NCBI GenBank assembly: GCA_963794185.1
Contig: CAWCDM010000125.1
Location: forward strand, 46,103-110,102
DNA length: 64,000 nucleotides
Reading direction: 5' to 3'
Source: JAMXLO01 sp963794185
GTDB lineage: Bacteria > Pseudomonadota > Alphaproteobacteria > Acetobacterales > Acetobacteraceae
Positions within the stretch are counted from its first letter, which is position 1. Every line of letters starts with the position of its first letter. Positions 58,419 to 64,000 of the stretch are shown here, piece by piece. A model generated the notes under the pieces. That model ran no database searches. It worked only from the letters and a program-made list of their open reading frames with translations, and had not been told where the DNA came from. The translations under genes and the position numbers were made by a program.

Positions 58419-58643
58419 CTACAGCGAGTCCCCGAGCGGTCGCCAATCCAGCAGGTCCTCGGGCGCTTCGTCCCAGTGACGATCCCACGCGGTGACGCCC
58501 GAGCGATGTCGGGCGACGGCCTTGGCCGCCTCGTCCGGCGAAGACCATCGACCAGATCGGCGATCGGCGAAATGCACGAGCCAGCTCCCCCGAACCTTGA
58601 TCAACCGGAGAATGCCTGCCGCTGTCGGATACTCATATGCCAT
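58419..58643 (-). CDS. Small hypothetical protein
   Basis: A 74-aa protein, MAYEYPTAAGILRLIKVRGS then WLVHFADRRSGRWSSPDEAA and AWDRHWDEAPEDLLDWRPLG. The short compact fold with WxVhF..rrsg.w.spdeAa is a pattern I associate with small proteins in Acetobacteraceae. No function is known. The frame is clean and the coding character is good. Confidence 0.65.
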   Translation of the reverse strand: MAYEYPTAAGILRLIKVRGSWLVHFADRRSGRWSSPDEAAKAVARHRSGVTAWDRHWDEAPEDLLDWRPLGDSL

Positions 58644-58831
58644 CGGCGGATCTGCTTCGCCCCTGTTGTTGAACCTCGCTCAATGGTGCCGATGAGCCCG
58701 CAACCTGTCTAGAAGCTGGACCAACCCCCGCGGCAGTCGAGCTCACACGACATCGCGAGCAGATCGGCATTGGGTCCCGCCGCGCGATCACGCAATATCC
58801 GGCTTGGCTGCCAGAGCCGCGGGAGCAGCGA

Positions 58832-59953
58832 ATGGCGGAGGATGAGCTGCGGGTGGGGTCGGGGCACGTGGTCGCGCTCCGTCTGTTCGACCTTGCCTAC
58901 GAGATCGACCTGAGGCGCGCCGAGCAACTCTGGGCGCGGCGGGCCCAGGGTGCGAGCGCACGCAGCAGACTGGTCGGCACGCCCCCGAAAGCGGTGTCTT
59001 TTGGCGTGCCTCCGCTGGCGCTGGAGCTCGAGACCGTGGCGTTGGAGGTCGATGGGCTGCCGGTTCACGCCACCGCCAGCGTCCGTCTTTACGATTTTGG
59101 AATCGCTGCCCTGGCGCTGCGTCTGCCGGCGCAGGACCTGACCTGGACCGCCTTCACCCGACTGGTGAACCAGACCGATTTGGCGATCGGCCCGGCGGCA
59201 GAGAGCGAAGTCTGGAACGCGTTGCTGGCGCAATTGCGGGGTCTGCTCGGCGAGGCGCTGGATCGTCCAACAGCGGCGTCGCTGCAGGAGGACTATCTGG
59301 TCGCCCTGGTGGATGCCTTCGACGAGCACGTCACGGCCGATGCGCTGTTGGAGCGCGCCGATCTGGTTCCCCTACTCTCGGGCGAACAGCAGCCTCTATC
59401 CGACGGCGCGCGGCGCGATTTGCTGCGGCAGCGCTTCTCCTACCATCCGGACGACCTGGCCGTGATCACATGGGACCGTGCCTTCATCTACGATCCGCAG
59501 CGCGAGACAGATGTCGCGGACGTGCTGGAGATGGCGAACGCCCAGCTTCTGGAAATGCGGACCTACGACGAAACGCTGGATGATGAGCTGCCGCGCGTGC
59601 GCGACCTGGTCGAGGCTGCGCGACGACGGACCAACCTGCTCGCGTCCCGTCGCTATGCGCGGCTCGCGCGGCGGTTGCATACACTGGTGGCCGAGGTCAC
59701 CGAACTTGCCGAACGAGTGGACAATGCCTTGCAGGTGACCGAGGACGTCTACCTCGCGCGGGTCTACGCCGCGGCGATCGAGCTGTTCCGCGTGCGCAGC
59801 GTCAGTGCCGCGGTGGACCGCAAGCTCGCGATCATCCGGGAGACCTACATGGCGTTGCACAGCGAGGCGGCCGGCGCCCGGGCCGAGCTGCTGGAGATCG
59901 CAATTCTGGTGCTGATCGCTGTGGAGATTGTCCTGTCGCTGGTGCCGCACTGA
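58832..59953 (+). CDS. RMD1/DUF155-like protein with C-terminal membrane anchor
   Basis: A 373-aa protein. The first half is a mixed domain with repeated Val/Ala-rich strands (VALRLFDLAYEIDLRRAEQL). The second half has DRAFIYDPQRETDVADVLEM, then a long helix rich in Leu/Arg (ARRRTNLLASRRYARLARRL) and a last hydrophobic helix, LLEIAILVLIAVEIVLSLVP. This two-part layout matches the RMD1/YagE (DUF155) family, whose eukaryotic members are mitochondrial. The bacterial role is not established. It is intact. Confidence 0.65.
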   Translation: MAEDELRVGSGHVVALRLFDLAYEIDLRRAEQLWARRAQGASARSRLVGTPPKAVSFGVPPLALELETVALEVDGLPVHATASVRLYDFGIAALALRLPAQDLTWTAFTRLVNQTDLAIGPAAESEVWNALLAQLRGLLGEALDRPTAASLQEDYLVALVDAFDEHVTADALLERADLVPLLSGEQQPLSDGARRDLLRQRFSYHPDDLAVITWDRAFIYDPQRETDVADVLEMANAQLLEMRTYDETLDDELPRVRDLVEAARRRTNLLASRRYARLARRLHTLVAEVTELAERVDNALQVTEDVYLARVYAAAIELFRVRSVSAAVDRKLAIIRETYMALHSEAAGARAELLEIAILVLIAVEIVLSLVPH

Positions 59954-60069
59954 TGTCGAGCGAGAAGCATCATCGGGGTTGTGCAAGGCAGCCGCCTGGC
60001 CCGCGATCCCGCGGCGGAGCACGGTGTCCCCAGTCGCGAAGATCGTGCGGTCGGCAACGGCCTTCAATT

Positions 60070-60192
60070 TTTACGCGGAGGAAAAAGGGAGGACCTTGGA
60101 ATCCGCGGAGAAAAGCCCTATGCGCTTCGCGCGAGGCGCAAAACTTGTCTACTCAGCGACCTCCGCGGTCCTCCCTTTTTCCTCCGCGTAAA
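60070..60192. repeat. Large inverted repeat with 26-bp perfect arms
   Basis: Arms at 60070-60095 and 60167-60192 are exact inverted copies (start TTTACGCGGAGG, end GGGAGGACC on the plus strand). The 71-bp spacer contains a further dyad, GCGCTTCGCGCGAGGCGC. It lies between the RMD1-like gene and the acyl-CoA dehydrogenase gene and outside any coding frame. It could be a REP/MITE-type dispersed repeat or a bidirectional transcription barrier; the right arm is not followed by a T tract. Confidence 0.85.
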
Positions 60193-60340
60193 GATTACGC
60201 CAGACCGAACCGCACTGACGGTGCGTTGAACGCCACGCGAGCACCCACAGCCTAAACGGCCGTAGGCTGCCGCCGGATCACAGGCTTGCACGCCCGAAAG
60301 CCGACGCCTAAGCAACCCCGGAGCGTCTCGGGAGACCGAC

Positions 60341-61507
60341 ATGGACCAACCCCTGCCCACTGACCCGCACGCCGAAATTCGCGACGAGGTTGCGAAGCTC
60401 TGCGCCCGCTTCCCCGGCGAATACTGGCGCAAGCTGGACCAAAAGCGGGAATACCCGACCGAGTTCGTCCGCGCCCTCACCGAGGCCGGGTATCTGGCCG
60501 CGCTGATCCCCGAGGAATACGGCGGCGCCGGCCTGCCGCTCTCGGCCGCCGCGGCGATCCTCGAGACGATCCATGCCGAGGGCTGCAATGGCGCCGCCTG
60601 CCACGCGCAGATGTACATCATGGGCACCATCCTGCGGCATGGCTCGCCCAAACAGAAGCAGGAATACCTGCCGAAGATCGCCACCGGCGACCTGCGTTTG
60701 CAGGCATTCGGCGTCACCGAGCCGAGCAGCGGCACCGATACCACCTCGCTGCGCACCTTCGCCAAACGCGAGGGCGACCATTACGTGGTGAACGGCCAGA
60801 AGGTGTGGACCAGCCGCGCCGAGCATTCCGATCTGATGCTGCTGCTCGCGCGCACCACGCCGCGCGACCAGGCGAAGAAGCGCACCGACGGGCTTTCCAC
60901 CTTCATCGTCGATATGCGTGAAACCGTCGGCCACGGCATGACCATCCGGCCGATCCGCACCATGATGAACCACAACTCGACCGAGATATTCTTCGACAAC
61001 ATGATCGTGCCCGCGGGGAACCTGGTCGGCGAGGAGGGCAGGGGCTTCCGCTACATCATCGACGGCATGAACGCCGAACGTCTGCTGATTGCAGCGGAAA
61101 GCATCGGTGACGCCAAATGGTTCCTGAAGAAGGCCACCGACTATGCGCGCGACCGCGTCGTGTTCGGGCGGCCGATCGGGCAGAACCAGGGCATCCAGTT
61201 CCCGCTCGCCCGCGCCTACGCCCAGATGCGTGCCGCAGAACTGATGATCCGCGACGGTTGCGCGAAGTTCGAGGCGGGGCTTACGCCGGGCGAGGAAGCC
61301 AACATGGCCAAGCTGCTCGGTGCGGACGCGGCGTGGGCGGCGGCCGAGGCGTGCCTGCAGACGCATGGCGGGTTCGGCTTCGCCGAGGAATACGACGTCG
61401 AGCGCAAATTCCGGGAAACCCGACTTTATCAGGTGGCGCCGATCAGCACCAACCTGATTCTCTCGTATATCGCCGAACACGTGCTTGGATTGCCGCGCAG
61501 CTACTGA
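60341..61507 (+). CDS. Acyl-CoA dehydrogenase family protein
   Basis: A 388-aa flavoenzyme that desaturates an acyl-CoA at C2-C3. Landmarks are PEEYGGAGLPLSAAAAILET, FGVTEPSSGTDTTSLRTFAK, VFGRPIGQNQGIQFPLARAY and QTHGGFGFAEEYDVERKFRE. At the usual YEGT position the sequence is YQVAPISTN, so the medium-chain-type catalytic Glu is absent. An isovaleryl-CoA-dehydrogenase-like Glu may instead be the one in NAERLLIAAESIG. Substrate is unknown. Intact. Confidence 0.9.
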   Translation: MDQPLPTDPHAEIRDEVAKLCARFPGEYWRKLDQKREYPTEFVRALTEAGYLAALIPEEYGGAGLPLSAAAAILETIHAEGCNGAACHAQMYIMGTILRHGSPKQKQEYLPKIATGDLRLQAFGVTEPSSGTDTTSLRTFAKREGDHYVVNGQKVWTSRAEHSDLMLLLARTTPRDQAKKRTDGLSTFIVDMRETVGHGMTIRPIRTMMNHNSTEIFFDNMIVPAGNLVGEEGRGFRYIIDGMNAERLLIAAESIGDAKWFLKKATDYARDRVVFGRPIGQNQGIQFPLARAYAQMRAAELMIRDGCAKFEAGLTPGEEANMAKLLGADAAWAAAEACLQTHGGFGFAEEYDVERKFRETRLYQVAPISTNLILSYIAEHVLGLPRSY

Positions 61508-62532
61508 GTTCGCGGCAGCCTGCCAGCGGGTGGGTTGCTGGGGGCCTGCAGGTCACCGCCTTGCGTCGCCAAGACAGAAGGGCGAATCGCTTCGCCCTAA
61601 TGCCCATTGAGTAGCAGGCCAGTGTCATCCGTGGTTGGAGACGGATGCCATCCAACCACGTGGTGTCGCCACCGTGGTCAGGACCATAGCCAAAGGCAGG
61701 GCCATGATGTTGCTGAAACGAATCGATATTGTCGATCACGGCAAGTCCAGGCAGCGTCAATGTCGGGTCACTGCTGTGGAGAAGCGATATTTCGCTATCG
61801 AAATACGCTTCGCTGTTGAACACGCCATCGACGCTCGGGTCGTATGCGCCATACTTGGGATCGTGCAAAAATGCGATAGTGTCGGTCAATATGGCCCCGG
61901 TCACTTTGTCGGTGATCAGACCGTGTAAGGCACCATTGGTGGCGTCGAAATCGGTCTCCACGCCGTACCATTTGCCTTCTTCGACTCGGACGCCAAGGTC
62001 GATGTCGGCGACAACGTTGGGGGTCACCGCAAAAAGGTGCCAGGTATGGGTCTCTGCCGACGCGACGATGCCCGCATCAGGCGCTTCGCCAGGGTCAATG
62101 GTACCGTCGAGATTTTCAAAGCCAACCTGCATCGCCCAGTCCAGGATATTCTCTGTTCCAACCGGACAGCCACAAAGGAGGAAACCGGGGTTGTTGGGGT
62201 CCTCCACAGCGACCGCTGGATCGATATCGCTAATTGGTCAACTCGAACGTCCGCTCGCGTCATGTAGAAGTCCGATGATTCAATCGGGCGATAGATGCCT
62301 TGGCTGACGGCTATGCCGGGAAGGGTCGCCAGCGCTTTCGTTAAATGACCGAAGGCGTCGGTCGTCTCGATCACCACTGCGGAAGGCTGAGGCGCGGTTG
62401 AGTCTGACTGACCTGCGCCGTATCAAACCAGCCTGTCGGAAAGCTGCTGTCCTTGAACGTTCCGATCGAAGCGCGCTGGAACGTCTCCGGGCTGCCGGTG
62501 AATGTCGTTGACGCCTTGCCACCCTTGGCCAT
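61443..62532 (-). pseudogene. Hypothetical protein, two frame breaks
   Basis: The start ATG at 62532 opens MAKGGKASTTFTGSPETFQR then ASIGTFKDSSFPTGWFDTAQ. It breaks near 62390 (a stop follows QPRLSLPQW) and continues in another frame as VVIETTDAFGHLTKALATLP. It breaks again near 62230, where VDQLA should run into DIDPAVAVEDPNNPGF. The last part has VRVEEGKWYGVETDFDATNG and LPGLAVIDNIDSFQQHHG, then reaches a stop at 61443, overlapping the acyl-CoA dehydrogenase end. A true end near 61620 is more likely. I do not recognise the family; the repetitive DP/DG-rich sequence suggests an extracellular or structural protein. Confidence 0.55.
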
Positions 62533-62715
62533 TGTTGTGCTCCCGTTCTAGTCTTTTGGTCAGTCCGTGACGAACCTGCGCAGCGGGACTCGCTGCGCGA
62601 CGGACCGGCCGACGAAGTGCACGGCGCTTGGCGTTTAGCGCAATAAGACCCGGGTGCAGACGTCCGCTAATTCTGGCTTAACCTTGTAAATCGGCCCGGG
62701 AGGTTCAGGAACGCG

Positions 62716-64000
62716 CTACCAGTCCTGCGGCGTCACCTCGGCCACCGGCAGACCGGCCGCCATCCAGGCCTCGCGACCGCCGCGGTACCAGTAGACCTCG
62801 GAATAGCCGAGGGCGACCAGCCGCAGCGCGAGATTGCGACCCTGGAAGCGCTCCGCGTTCCACCCCACGGTGACGATGGGCGTGTCCAGATTGCCACCGG
62901 TCAATTGGCGCATCTTCTTGCGCAGGCGCACCTGTGGCTCGTCGGACGTACTGCCGCCGACGCCGACACCCCCCAAGACGATGGCGCCCGGGATCGACTG
63001 ACCCACGGGTTCGAGGCATCAAGCACCAGCGGCCTGCGTTCCTGCATCAATGCGGCCAGATCCGAGGCCCGGATGGTTCGCACGCCCGGAGCGGCGAGCG
63101 GCGTCGGTGCGTCATACGTGGTGTGCAGGGCTTCGTCCGCCGGCAGGCCGTGATCGGCATCCTCATCGGCGTGATCGCGTATTCCGGCGAGCCGCAACCC
63201 GTCGCGCATGCGCGCGATCTGCGCGACTGCAACGGGGTTCGACACCGCGAGGGGGTAATAGCTTCGTGCGGTCAGTGTTGGCCAAGCCCGGATGGCCTCA
63301 GCTGCGCTTTGTCGGGCCGCTGCCATGTCGCGCGCCAGAGCCTGCGCCGCAGCGACGGCCGCATGGATATTGCCGCGCTTTTCGGGACTGTCGCTGGGAT
63401 GAGCTGCCAGAGCCTTTTGCAGCCAGGAAACAGCCTCGTCATACCGCCCTAGAAACAACAGTGCGTAGCCCATGAAGTGGTAGCGGATGAATACCGCTGG
63501 GTTGCGGCATCACTTGGATTGACTGCTCGATCGCCGGGATCGCCTCGGCGGCCATACCATCATGGATGCGGCAGATGCCGAGCGTCAGATGAGGACCGCT
63601 CAGGTCCGGGTCGTCGAGGCCCGCCGCGGCTGCGTCCGGACAACGCCGCTGCATCGCCAGCAGGTAAAATTCACCCCCATCACGAGTTGCTCTTCCGCGC
63701 GATGAGTTCGGCCCGGGTAATCACATCCTCTACGCGGCGAAGGTTCGCGGGTGCCCCAGGGTCGTCGCTCCAGGGATTGATGCTGTTCAACAGGGTCTTC
63801 GGCCAGTCCGGCCAGCGCGACAGCTGAATTCGGGTCCAGTGCCGCCGCATGCTCGATAAAGCGCGATCACCTGGTCATTTGTCCGCGGGTTCGTCGGCCG
63901 GCCATACAGCGCGGCGCCGGCGCGTATCAAGTAGTTGGCGGTGCCGCGCGCCTGGGTCACCGCGAAGATGTGTCGGCGTCGGCCACCCGGGACCACAGGG
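62716..64000 (-). pseudogene. TPR protein with C-terminal rhodanese domain, frameshifted, 5' end outside the window
   Basis: The TPR part, reading in from the window edge, is TANYLIRAGAALYGRPT, then MQRRCPDAAAAGLD, LTLGICRIHDGMAAEAIPAI, MGYALLFLGRYDEAVSWLQK and NIHAAVAAAQALARDMAAAR. The rhodanese-like domain, ALMQERRPLVLDASNPW then GQSIPGAIVLGGVGV, ends at 62716. I see no cysteine at the active-site loop (TVGWNAERFQGRN), so sulfurtransferase activity is doubtful. The frame changes near 63000, 63480, 63650 and further upstream. TPR-rhodanese C-termini occur on adenylate cyclase/TPR proteins, and this may be one; its N-terminus is outside the window. Confidence 0.7.

Overview
The window is G+C-rich DNA that reads like an alphaproteobacterium, most likely Rhodospirillales/Acetobacteraceae. 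This rests on the housekeeping block plsY-dprA-topA-(hydroxylase)-rnr-S41 protease-rpmG-pleD, the style of the protein sequences and the many oxidoreductases. It is inference from gene content; no marker RNA is present. I saw no tRNA, rRNA or CRISPR array.

Layout. 1-5.9 kb: a broken DDE transposase abutting a truncated adenylate cyclase/TPR gene, then a frameshifted xanthine-dehydrogenase-family Mo subunit and a MoaD/ThiS-like carrier. 5.9-7.5 kb: a flavoprotein and an SDR gene that both lack their 5' halves and meet at one junction. 7.6-18.4 kb: the housekeeping block. 18.5-25.9 kb: EamA exporter, GST, serine-glyoxylate-type aminotransferase, a fused FAD/Fe-S 2-hydroxyacid dehydrogenase, DUF924 and an NHL propeller (2-hydroxyacid/glyoxylate theme). 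26.3-27.7 kb: a mosaic of three insertion-sequence families between perfect 19-bp inverted repeats. 27.8-30.4 kb: a decayed ketone-body/PHB cluster (patatin-like DUF3734, acetoacetate decarboxylase, 3-hydroxybutyrate dehydrogenase). 31-37.5 kb: surface-polysaccharide genes (SAM methyltransferase, GT4-GT9 fusion, FkbM methyltransferase) and a HEAT-repeat protein. 37.6-39.7 kb: a lipoprotein gene split by a 1.6-kb insertion carrying one gene of unknown function. 39.9-50.2 kb: antiporter, dioxygenase, luciferase-like monooxygenase, SMP-30 lactonase, small enzymes, a LysR pseudogene and a TRAP-type binding protein. 50.2-57.1 kb: a leftward run of ABC exporter, otsA, amine oxidase, extradiol dioxygenase and Rieske oxygenase. 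57.3-64 kb: GT4, an RMD1-like protein, an acyl-CoA dehydrogenase and two broken genes.

Two things stand out. First, the segment at 38064-39697 behaves like a mobile element: removing it with one copy of a 3-bp CTA repeat restores the lipoprotein reading frame, yet its only gene resembles no transposase I recognise. Second, the window has about twenty reading-frame breaks. Many are single-base indels, including one in topA, which is normally essential, so some may be consensus errors. Others (an 8-bp tandem duplication, in-frame and junction deletions, IS insertions) are real decay.
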